Assembly (NCBI RefSeq): GCF_000346465.2 | Contig: NC_034009.1 | Location: 4,018,158 to 4,082,157 of the forward strand | Direction: 5' to 3' | Length of the DNA stretch: 64,000 nucleotides | Source of the DNA: Prunus persica | Lineage: Eukaryota; Streptophyta; Magnoliopsida; Rosales; Rosaceae | In this document: positions 38,191 through 47,780 of the stretch, piece after piece | Layout of the letters: each line of letters opens with the position of its first letter | Position numbering within the stretch: position 1 is the stretch's first letter | Notes under the pieces: generated by a model | Told to the model about the DNA's origin: nothing | Seen by the model: only the letters and a program-made list of their open reading frames with translations | The model's database searches: none | Position numbers and translations under genes: made by a program

Positions 38191-39376
38191 CTATCCATAG
38201 AAACTTCTTCCCATCCTTCTCAACATAGCCATCATGTGCACTCCATATAAGCCTATTCCAACAAGAAGTACATATAAAAAAATGTTAAAAAATGAAAAGT
38301 TGCAAGAAAATCAAATGAACAACAATAAAAGAGTTAGCTGGCTTCTTTCCTACGTGACCATTGAAAAAGCGACCAGACTCAATGCTACCACTGAAATTTC
38401 TAACCATACAAAAAATCTTATATTCCTATCTAGCCAACACTACAGCGCACACAGTGTCACCTCCAAAACCTCATCATCAAGCCCTTTCACAGAACCTCCA
38501 TGTCGATCTAATAACAAACTACGTACTGCTAGATACATATATAGCACCAATTCATCTAATGAGCCAGTTACCATTCATCATACAGATTAATATAGCCAAA
38601 ATAACTTGCTAGAGATGCATCAAAATTTGATTATAATTCACTGTTTAATCACCTAGACCAAGGTTAAAAAAAAGGTGGCGCAAATCGCGGAAACAAACCG
38701 TAGCTCATTCCTTATACCTGGACTATGTTCTTCCCCAAAGCTTTTGATTACATCTCCCACAGCTCTCATCCTGTGCTCAGCGATGAATGCAACGGCCATT
38801 AGAGTTTGAATTTTCTGGTGGGAAAGTAATCACGTCCTTGAAACTACATAAATGCTCAGCAAAACTAGAGATTTGGGAAAATTGTTCAGTGCTATATCTG
38901 AGCATGAAAGGGGTATTGAATTCACAGAATTTGAGCTTACCCTTTGTGAATGGTCCTCAATTACAAAGGGAAGGAGCTCAGAGTGCGATTCCTGCAAGCA
39001 GTTTCAATAAAATGTGGAGTGGACTGTGGAGAGATAAACGAACAATTGGTCTGCTTCTGTTTGGCAGCTGAGAAAATGTATTGTCTAACTTACCAAGGAA
39101 AGCGCGATTGCATCGTTTGATCTTTTCCAAGTAGCCCGTGAGATCTGAACCGGTTTGGATATCCTAACGACGTCGTCACAAGTGAAGGCATCATCGGAGG
39201 CTAAGACTGATGCAGTACGACAAGTGACAACTTTGTGAAAAGATGGCTGGTTGGAACGAACTGGGAATGATGTCGTAAGCGCCTTGGTGAAAGCACGAAA
39301 AGCTTTGGGGGGTAAAACAGAAGGCCAGAGAGTCGACGAGTCTGTGAGAGATGAGGAATGCGGCTGTGCTGCCCAT
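38191..39376 (-). CDS. Possible plastid-targeted small protein, function unknown, with one-base frameshift
   Basis: Four candidate exons with good splice sites: 39376-39094, 38991-38941, 38775-38718 and 38252-38191 (TAG). The last three join in one frame, giving ESHSELLPFVIEDHSQR, HRMRAVGDVIKSFGEEHSPG and LYGVHMMAMLRRMGRSFYG. Exon 1 starts MGSTAAFLISHRLVDSLAFC, a Ser/Ala-rich, acid-poor start like a transit peptide, but that frame leaves the downstream frame (FRAFTKALTTSFPV.., ISKPVQISRATWKRSNDAI) at a run of six C on the coding strand (about 39306-39311). One C fewer makes the first exon 94 codons and the whole protein about 150 aa. Either the assembly has an extra base or the gene is newly broken. 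I do not recognise the family. Confidence 0.5.
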
Positions 39377-39946
39377 TGGAGCGGGTTCCAAAAAAAAATA
39401 TTCGAAAAATCAGCCTAGGCGGGTGTTTTTTTTTTTTGGATTCAGGACTACACAGGGAGAAACAATCACCTAGGATTTGCTACAAAGTGTTTGCACTGAC
39501 TTTCTCAAGTTCCAACCAATCAAAACTCAAGAACCTATATCGCTAAGAGATGATCTCATTTTAAAGAAAAGAAAAAACTACTATGTTTCTATTGTATGTT
39601 TGTATTCTCTCTTTCCATGTATAATTTCGTTCTTTTTTTTAAACTACATTCAGACTGAAGTTTCTAAAATAGATGCTTGAACTTTACACTTTGAACGCAT
39701 GAAACTTTTTGCCTGAAAATGACAGATCACTTTCATGGCTTTCCACTAGTCGAAAGCTCACATGAATCGGCTGACAATCCAAAATGAGCAAAACCCATTT
39801 CTAGAAAACACTTATAAAACCTCAAAAGATCACTGAAATTTGCAACCACCTCTAAATCCAAAGTAAAGATAATAACAGTAAGCGGTGCAACCACCTCTAA
39901 ATCCCTCTACGTATAAAATATTATTATTTTATATTATATTTAAAGC

Positions 39947-40016
39947 GTATAACCGTGCGGCTATAGTATTTATTAAAAAAATTTAGAAAAACTTCAGTAT
40001 AGCCGCCAATTATAAT
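39947..40016. repeat. Palindrome cluster 4 (2 copies)
   Basis: 39947-39966 (GTATAACCGTGCGGCTATAG) and 39997-40016 (GTATAGCCGCCAATTATAAT), 50 bp apart. Confidence 0.75.
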
Positions 40017-40364
40017 AGTATTTTATACGTAGAGGGATGCATTCATCTGTTAAAGACATGTAGAGAAGCATTTTGAATTTGATACGGCACATAGGATTTT
40101 AGGACATGGCATGCTTTTGCTTATGCTTCACTTTTCAAACAACACTTTACATAAAGAATACTACCTTATCTCTTACTACTATACCCATAAATCTTTGTTT
40201 GAATTTGAAAATTTTGTGAAAAAAAACACGTGTATTAGACATGAAACATATGTACGTACATGTATTGTACATTTGCTTTTTTAAAAAAGTGAATTTTCTA
40301 AACTACTCTTATCGATAAACGAAATTCAAGGAAATGTTTTTTTTTTAAGTTAAAAAAAAACCCA

Positions 40365-40525
40365 GTATAGCCGCCCAGCTATACGATTTATTAAAAAAAA
40401 CTGAAGTATAGCCGACTGGCTATAGTATTTAATTATATTATATTTAAAGAGAATAGTCCCGAGGATATACTATTTATTTATAATAATAAAATTTTAAAAA
40501 CTTACGTATAGCCGACCGGCTATAC
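40365..40525. repeat. Palindrome cluster 5 (4 copies)
   Basis: 40365-40384, 40406-40425, 40451-40470 (degenerate) and 40506-40525 (GTATAGCCGACCGGCTATAC, perfect 9-bp arms). Spacing is 41, 45 and 55 bp. Confidence 0.85.
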
Positions 40526-40896
40526 TAATAGTATTTTATACGTAGAGGGATGCATTCATCTCTTAAAGACATGTAGAGAAGCATTTTTAATTTGATACGG
40601 CACGTAAAATTTTAGGATATGACATGTTTTTGCTTATGCTTCACTTTTCAAACAACACTTTAATTACATGAAGAATACTACATTCTCTCTTACTACTATA
40701 CTCATAAATCTTTGTTTGAAATTGAAAATTCTGTATAAAAAAAAAACACGTGTATTAGACATGTAACATACCTATGTACATGTATTGTACGTTTTCTTTT
40801 TAAAAAACGTGTATTTTCTAAACTACTCTTATCGATAAATAAAATTCAATGAAATTTTTAAAATTAAAATTTGAAAAAAAAAAACTAAAGAACCCA

Positions 40897-41083
40897 GTGT
40901 AGCAGCACGGCTATACAATTTATTAAGAAAAGTTTAAAAAAAAACGCAAGTATAGCTGCGCGATTATACTATTTATTTAATAAAACTGACATTATATTTA
41001 AAGCGTATAGCCGCTCGGCTATACTATTTATTACAACAAACAAAACCTTTAAAAAGCACTGAAGTATTGCCGCGTCGTCTGAT
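40897..41083. repeat. Palindrome cluster 6 (4 copies)
   Basis: 40897-40916, 40950-40969, 41005-41024 (GTATAGCCGCTCGGCTATAC, perfect 9-bp arms) and 41064-41083 (degenerate). Spacing is 53, 55 and 59 bp, each with A-rich and TATTTATT-like spacers. Confidence 0.85.
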
Positions 41084-41775
41084 TTTCAGGGTTGTCTCAT
41101 AAGGTTGCTCACAAAATAATTCCTCTTTTTTTTTTTTGGTCGATAATTCCTCCTTTTCCAGCCCTTTTCAAGCAACCAAAATAAATGAATAAATAAATGG
41201 GGCAGTTTGGGAATGATTATTATTGCAAAGACTAACCAAAAACGACCAGATTGTGAAAAGATAAAATTCTGAACTGTTACTAAACAAGTCATAGCACAAG
41301 ATTGGAGATTATTGCTGGTACATACATCTTTGATATACGCAAGGCTTCAAACTTTGACCAATTGCAAAAACAATATAATACCATGAAAGCAGAGCGGGAA
41401 TTAACCAATAAGTAAATCAGTTGCGACATTTGAAAAATAATAATAATAAAGAAAAAAAAAAAAAAAAAAAAAAAAGGTAAATCAGATGATCATCTCATCA
41501 GTTCATTTATTTAGTCTTGTGGAACCAATGATACAATACAACAAACCCACTTCTGTATGCCATCTGTGATCAATAACTAATTCACCTAGAACAAAATTCA
41601 AATGATTCCTACAAATAAGATAATCCAACAACTTCACCTCCTGAGTTTGGAGTAGCCTCAACCACTCCATGTGCCCATTTCCTCTATATTAAGAGCAACA
41701 TCTGTTACCCATCAGAGTACTTCAGCAAGAAATCTTCAGCATTCAATTCTACATATTTAGATACCGAATTTCAGG

Positions 41776-42534
41776 ATGTTCAAGCATACATTTTCATCTG
41801 TTTTCATCATAATGCTGATTGCAAATATGCACAATGCAATTGTACTTGTGTCTGCAGTTGATCCTGCACCAGTTGGCAATGAACCGGTTCTTGAAATATA
41901 CATGCATGACATTCTTGGAGGCAGTAGCCCTACAGCTAGGCCAATCACTGGCTTGCTAGGCAACATCTACAGCAGCCAAGTGCCCTTTGCAAAGCCGATA
42001 GGGTTCCTTCCTCCAAATGGTGCGGTGGCTATCCCTAATGCCAATGGTGCCATTCCAACTGTAAATGGTGCCAATGGTCTCCCACTAGGAACCGGCTTAT
42101 CTGGTACAGCTTTTGCAGGAAATCCTAATGCTCAACAGAATGGCAATCCTGCTACCCAACTAGCACCGGATGGGTTGGGACTAGGCTTTGGGACAATCAC
42201 TGTCATTGATGACATACTGACCTCTAGTCCCGACTTGGGGTCACAAACGATTGGAAAAGCTCAAGGAGTTTATGTGGCAAGCTCTGCAGATGGAACAAGA
42301 CAGCTGATGGCATTTACGGCTATGATGGAAGGAGGGGAGTATAATGACAACCTCAACTTTTACGGAGTGTACAAGATTGGGAGTACCAAGTCACAGTTGT
42401 CAGTGACTGGAGGGACGGGCAAGTTTAAGAATGCCAATGGGATTGCAGAGCTGCAACCACTTATTCCTCCAGGTCAACATGCAACAGACGGTGCAGAAAC
42501 ATTGCTGAGGATTACTGTCCACTTAAAGTACTGA
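41776..42534 (+). CDS. Dirigent protein, DIR-e / ESB1-like subgroup, paralogue of 30891-31640
   Basis: Single exon, 252 aa. Signal peptide at residues 1 to about 29, then a dirigent domain very similar to the first gene: YMHDILGGSSPTARPITGLL, NIYSSQVPFAKPIGFLPP, AIPNANGAIPTVNG, GLGFGTITVIDDILTSSPDL, GKAQGVYVASSADGT, MMEGGEYNDNLNFYG, SVTGGTGKF, GAETLLRI. A CTATATTAAG TATA-like box lies about 90 bases upstream. The main difference from the paralogue is an Asn/Gln-rich insertion (GNPNAQQNGNPATQ) in the variable loop before GLGFG. The two genes are in the same orientation about 10 kb apart and probably arose by local duplication, later separated by repeat insertion. Expected to act in the cell wall on monolignol coupling. 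Confidence 0.93.
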   Translation: MFKHTFSSVFIIMLIANMHNAIVLVSAVDPAPVGNEPVLEIYMHDILGGSSPTARPITGLLGNIYSSQVPFAKPIGFLPPNGAVAIPNANGAIPTVNGANGLPLGTGLSGTAFAGNPNAQQNGNPATQLAPDGLGLGFGTITVIDDILTSSPDLGSQTIGKAQGVYVASSADGTRQLMAFTAMMEGGEYNDNLNFYGVYKIGSTKSQLSVTGGTGKFKNANGIAELQPLIPPGQHATDGAETLLRITVHLKY

Positions 42535-42539
42535 GACAA

Positions 42540-43800
42540 AGTGGTCTGTTTGTGTCGATGTCGATGTCAATGTGAGTGTCTGTGATTGTATTAGCTACAT
42601 GTGTGGAGTATCTTTCAATTGTAACTGTTCTGCTTAACTATGGTAATGCCTAATGAAGAATATCTTGTCAACTGATCTTCTCACTCCTAAAAGAGTAAGG
42701 AACAAGATCAAACAAAAACTCGAAATCACCATCATACTAAATGTCATACACCATTACCATATCATGCAAGATGCATTACTGCAGATCACAGCCACCATAT
42801 AAGTAAAAATTGCATGAGAACATCGCATATAAAACCAAACCTTATTGTCCTCACGGATGGATGACCAGTAACTTACTATCCAATAACGAAAACTATGGCA
42901 ATGTAATCTTTGGACTACAATTTTCTCTCTAAAGCAAGAGACTCATAAGAGTATTCAATGCGAGGCAACACAAGGTGGGTGCTGCCTATTATTGTAGACT
43001 GTAGATGTCAAAATTTTAGTAATTGTAAAGAACGTTAAAAAAAAAAAAAAAAACAGAAGAAGAATGATTAGGGTAGTTCCAGAGAAAAATGATGTGGAAA
43101 AGAGAGATGAAAAGTACATGAAATATCAAGGCAGCAAGCTTTCAACAATAATTCCCTTCATTGAGAACTGATTTGTATTCATCGAGCTTCCAACAGAACC
43201 CCAAAGAGTCATTATATAATAGAAGATTCTTATAAACTTGAAAATTACACCGTTCTAAGACCTAGAACCATTGACTCAGAGACATCGACTCTTAAGTAGA
43301 CTCTCTGATTTTCTTAGTTCTTTTTTAACTGATTTGTTGTAGACAACTGTGAGCATTTTCTTTGGACCAAAATGGCCTCATAACCACCATCTTAGTCTTC
43401 GACTTTCAAAGAGGATACCTCATCTAAAACCAAATTGTTGCTACGCTATGTAACCCATATAATTAATGTTGGAACAGGCACAGCAGCTTACAACTGGAAT
43501 GAATTACCAAATTTTTGCTTTTAAACTATCTTTGTATATTTGGAGACTGTTTCTTTATATTACGAAGGAAAAGTTTAAAATACAGGGGAAAAAAATCATA
43601 AGTGAAACAAAGTTCAGTTTACAAGGGAATCTTCCAATTACTGTTGTACTTGCCCGTAAATGACTCAGGAACTCTACTTCTAAGAACAAAGTATATGTTA
43701 TTCGTCATTCACGTAATTGCTCAACATATGGCAAATCTACAAAAAAGAAAAACACAACAAAACAGGTCTAATGGTAAGTAACATACCACACATACAACTC
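42540..43800. other. Intergenic between dirigent and THIM genes
   Basis: No gene recognised. The right end probably includes the THIM 3' UTR. A poly-A run stands at about 43036. Confidence 0.45.
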
Positions 43801-43808
43801 CTCGTCGT

Positions 43809-44981
43809 TCACGACAAGCTGGTGATTTTAGCATGAGAAAGCACACACGCTTCATCGATCCCATAAAGTGAATCTATCAAATGCATCCGCAATGACGCTG
43901 GACCATTTGCCATTTTCATTCCCATCTCACCAGCAATCCCAAATACCGATAACGCCGAAGCTGTAGCTTCCAATACATGTGATTGATCAACCGAAACAAA
44001 GGCAGCAATGAGGGCAGTGACTGAACACCCTGTTGCTGTTATCTTTGTCATCATGGCAACCCCATTGTGAGCACCAACAATTCTCTTCCCATCTGTAACA
44101 ATATCAACAGCTCCAGAAACTGCCACTATGGCACCACTGGCTTGAGCCAGTGACTTTGCTGACTCTATTGCATCTGTTGACTCATGGGAACTGTCTACAC
44201 CCTAAAAACAACAAAATTCAATTAAAATTGATTTTTAACAACTTTAGTATGCACAAAGAAAAAAACAAAAAAAAAGCAAAAATTTTATCTTTGATATTCA
44301 ATGAACTGAATCATCATCTTTACTAATAACATGAAGCCAAAAACTTTGACTCAACAATTTAAACACCTAATTTCCCCAACAAAAAAAAAATCAAATTAAC
44401 AAATTTCAACGGAGTTTTTTTGGTATCAGAAATCCGATTCAAAACACAGGATAACTTGTTCTTCATAACACCTCATGAAAACATTGATCAGACTATTTTT
44501 GTGATAAAGCAAGAAAATTTACCTTGGTGGGTTCCACAGAAGCCTTGGCGAGGGCGATTATCTCGGACCCATTTCCCCTGATAACAGTAGGCTTAAGCTC
44601 CACAAGCTCCAAGCAAGCCTTTAACCGGAAACCGGAGGCACCGGCCGCAACTGGGTCGAGAACCCAAGGCTTACCGGACTTATGTGCCAGTTCAGCGGCT
44701 AGCTTCATGGCCGGTAGCCAGCCGGCGGAAAGTGTGCCCACGTTGACGCAGAGCGCGTGGACCTGAGGCGTGAATTCCGGGAGCTCTTCCAAGGTGTGGA
44801 GCATGGCGGGTGATGCACCCGCGGACAAGAGAGTGTTGGCCATCAGATCCATTGACACGAAGTTTGTGATGCATTGGATGAGCGGTGATTGGGATCGAAC
44901 TGTGGATAGTAGGGCCCATGCTTTCTGGGACCACATGATTGCCTCTGGTGCTTCTTCCTTGTAGTTGGACTTGATTTCCAT
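43809..44981 (-). CDS. THIM: Hydroxyethylthiazole kinase
   Basis: Two exons, 44981-44523 and 44201-43809, join in phase to 283 aa, the usual length for ThiM-type kinases. The enzyme phosphorylates 4-methyl-5-(2-hydroxyethyl)thiazole with ATP, a thiamin salvage step. Family landmarks: SPLIQCITNFVSMDLMANTL near the N-terminus, SPAMLHTLEELPEF, ALCVNVGTL, KPWVLDPVAAGASGFR, the PTVIRGNGSEIIAL loop, and KITATGCSVTALIAAF, where the Cys belongs to the conserved active-site (G/A)TGC motif. There is no transit peptide before the domain. The intron is 321 bp. No defects were seen. The neighbouring GGT-rich low-complexity tract is unrelated. Confidence 0.96.
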
Positions 44982-45305
44982 GCTCTCTCTTTTGCTTGCC
45001 TAGAGCTCTGTTTCTGGGGAAGACTCGTTTTAGTAGCAGAAAGAAATCGACTTTATGTATATGTATGTTATAACTTATAAGGCTAAACTGCCGTTTTGCT
45101 TAATCATAATTGTCAATTTTTCCTCTAAATAATTTTTTCCATAAATTAAAGGGTATATTCAATTTAGATTTTAAATAATTTTAAAAGCGTTATAAAGTTG
45201 ATGGAGTTTAATTGAGTTTGACTGAATTATACGAACTCAACATAAATTTTGATTGAATTCATGTATAGATTTTAACTGAGTTTATAACACCCAAAAAACT
45301 AAGAA

Positions 45306-45705
45306 TAGAGGTGGTGATGATGGTGATGGCAGTTTGTGGGTGACAGTGGAGATGGTAGTGGTGGTGGCGTTGGTTGTGGGGGTGGTAGTGGTAGTGGTGG
45401 TGGCGGTGGGAGTGAGGTGGTGGTGGTGATGGAGCTCGTGGCGGTGGCGGTGATGGCGATGGTGGTGGCAATGATAGTGATGGTGATGATGCTAGCGGTG
45501 GCAGTGGTTATCGTGGGGGTGATGGTGGGGTTGATAGTGGTGGTAGTGGTGGTGGGAATGAGGGTGGGGGTGGGGCTGGTGGCAGTGATGGTGATGGTGA
45601 TGGTGGTGGAGGTGATGTGGAGCTAGTAGTGAGGTGGCGATGGTGGTGGTAATCCTGGGGTGGTGGCGATGGCAGTGGTTGTCATGGTGGGGTGTCAGTG
45701 GTGAT
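45306..45705. repeat. GGT/GAT-rich low-complexity tract
   Basis: About 400 bp dominated by GGTGGT, GATGGTGAT and GGCAGTGG triplet-like variants on the plus strand, almost free of C. The long Gly/Val frame on one strand and Pro/His frame on the other are by-products of the repeat. Confidence 0.85.
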
Positions 45706-45774
45706 ACCGATGATAAGATGGTATAAAAGTGGTGAAATCATATCTTGAGAATAAAAATAATATATCTATCAAAA

Positions 45775-45920
45775 TCTTGGGGGGAAGCAAAGATTTGTCA
45801 TGGCCTAAAATTAGTCTAGAATCAAAAGAAATCCAGCACTTTTTATATTTCCTTTAAAATTAATGAGTTCTTAATTCTAAACTAATTTTAGGCCATGACA
45901 AATTTTTGCTTCCCAAAATT
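45775..45920. mobile_element. Hairpin MITE
   Basis: GGGAAGCAAAGATTTGTCAT and GGCCTAAAATTAGTCTAGAA at the left recur on the opposite strand at the right (GGGAAGCAAAAATTTGTCAT, GGCCTAAAATTAGTTTAGAA). Arms of about 45 bp enclose about 60 bp. No clear target duplication. Confidence 0.75.
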
Positions 45921-45941
45921 CAAAGGACTTGGATCAAGGTC

Positions 45942-45980
<39 letters not shown>

Positions 45981-46733
45981 CATACTCCCTTAGAAAAAAA
46001 AACAAACAAAAAAAGTTATTAATTGACTTGTGTTTTTACATTCATGAGATATAGGTACCACATTTTTTTGCCTTTTTGTTTATGAATCTAAGTTACAGGT
46101 AGCATACACTTTACCACTTATCTTTTTTATGTACCGAAGATATAGGTAGCATATAACGTTCGACTTATATTTTTATGCACCTAAGTTATAGGTAATTTAA
46201 TATTCTGCTTGTCTATTTTTCCAGCTTATTTATAGGTAAGATGTTTTGTGGTTTGTTCACCCAATGGTGTAGATATATTATCCTATGGTATAGGTATATT
46301 GTCCTATTGCCCATTACATAGGTATAATATGTGGGTCTTACTTTCATTGATTAAATGGTATATATTAGGTAAATATTATTATGGAAAGAATTCAAAATTC
46401 AATTACAAGGAAATAATGCATTAAATTTAGGTTTTCAATATGAAAGTAAATAAAGTCAAAGGACCTACATCTAAAACCAAAAACAAGTGGACTAAACCCA
46501 ATGACAACTAATCGTTTTGAACCTAAATCTAAGAACCCCTGTTATTTTTGTAATTTCCTAGTTTTAATGTTGAGGCGTATATGCTTCTATTTACCAATCT
46601 ACCTACTTTTGTTTTTAATAAGTATATCAATTTTAATTTCTTGAACTAAATAAGAAGAGAAGTCTTGAAGAAGTGTATTTTCAGGAAGCACTTTAAATTT
46701 TCCAAGTTGTGAATTTCTTGGAAGCATCATCAT
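45921..46733. other. Intergenic AT-rich DNA
   Basis: (AT)n tract at 45945-45972 and loosely repeated ATAGGTA-containing phrases (46100-46330). No gene. Confidence 0.4.
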
Positions 46734-47270
46734 CATTTTTACTCACCATTTTAAGCCAAATTGTACCATCATCATCATTCTCAACTTATGTTTTTTGAAA
46801 ATATCATTCTCAACACTTGACAGGTGTCTATGGGCATAACCATGTTTTTGCCCATGAACAGTGGCAGAGCCAGGATTTCACATTAGATGGGGCCTTTCAC
46901 AAAATTTTAATAATAATTCGAATAGGAGCCCTCAAGCGCTAATTGGTTAATAAAGTTAATAATATCATTTCATATTGATTAATAATTCATCCATTTGTTA
47001 CAATCATAATTGTTCTTAATTTCATATTTTAAAGTGGATGAATATTAATCTCATCATCTACACTATTAAAGACTCAAAATTTAATAAGTTATACTTCAGC
47101 AGAGAGAATAAATACAAAAAATGTTTATAAACCCCGATCTTAAGGTGCCCTACTTAGACATGTAAAATGGGGGAGAGGAGAATTCACGAAGCTTAAGCTA
47201 ATCAAAAGAGGAATGGAATAAGAAGAAAAAAAGAATAGTTTTTACTCCAAAAAGCAAACATAGAGCAACA

Positions 47271-47503
47271 TGTTGACGTGAGTCTCCTAATTAATCAAGG
47301 AGATTTATTTCCTTGATTAATTAAGGGATTTACTTTCATATGCAATATAGTTGACAAATCATTGTATAATTAGGAGATACTATCCTAATTGATTACTGTA
47401 TCTATTTCCTTGTAAAGCACTCATGTGAACTCCTATATATACCTCCTTATGGAGAAGAATAAAACTCAACCCAAAGTATTCAAACCATATTCATATTTTA
47501 GCA
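47271..47503 (+). repeat. 5' LTR of Copia element
   Basis: Starts TGTTGACGTGAGTCTCCTAA and ends TTTTAGCA. 233 bp. Direct repeat of 51278-51508, with about a dozen differences plus small indels. Flanked outside by CAACA (47266-47270). Confidence 0.95.
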
Positions 47504-47515
47504 TGGTATCAGAGC
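47504..47515 (+). other. Primer-binding site of Copia element
   Basis: TGGTATCAGAGC follows the LTR immediately; this is the sequence complementary to the 3' end of initiator Met-tRNA used by plant Ty1/copia elements. Confidence 0.93.
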
Positions 47516-47780
47516 AATCGGTCCTAGATTGTCTCTAAACCCTTATCTCAAATTTCTCATATTCAAATCCAAAACCCTAAATCAAATTCCTCATATTTTT
47601 CCCCAAATCCAAATCCTTCAAATCTAAAGTCCTCAAATCCTCTTATCAAAATCCCTAAACGCATACTCTCAAATCTTATACACATACATCTCAAATCCAA
47701 TTCCTACATCAAATTCCTCAAATCAAATTCCTCCAATCACAATTCCTCATATTCTCATATCGCATCTTACTTCCGCTGCG

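Larger units (their letters stand above)
39890..41083. repeat. Tandem ~512-bp repeat unit carrying palindrome clusters
   Basis: The block beginning TATTTTATACGTAGAGGGAT occurs at 40019 and again at about 40531, followed by some 330 bp of near-identical sequence each time (for example CACGTGTATTAGACATG and CTAAACTACTCTTATCGATAAA). Each unit ends with a palindrome cluster. The block's reverse complement (CCCTCTACGTATAAAATA) stands at 39903, bounding the array on the left. Nothing coding was seen. Confidence 0.85.

Noticed and set aside
39191..39391. Reading the 39-kb frame from position 39391
   Set aside because: That position is TTG, not ATG; the first ATG is at 39376.
32823..41083. Regularly spaced short palindromic repeats, superficially CRISPR-like
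   Set aside because: The host is a plant, repeats are degenerate, spacers are AT-rich and not unique fixed-length sequences, and there are no cas genes.
45259..45626. Gly/Val-rich and Pro/His-rich frames
   Set aside because: By-products of the GGT/GAT low-complexity tract; no conserved domain or splice context.
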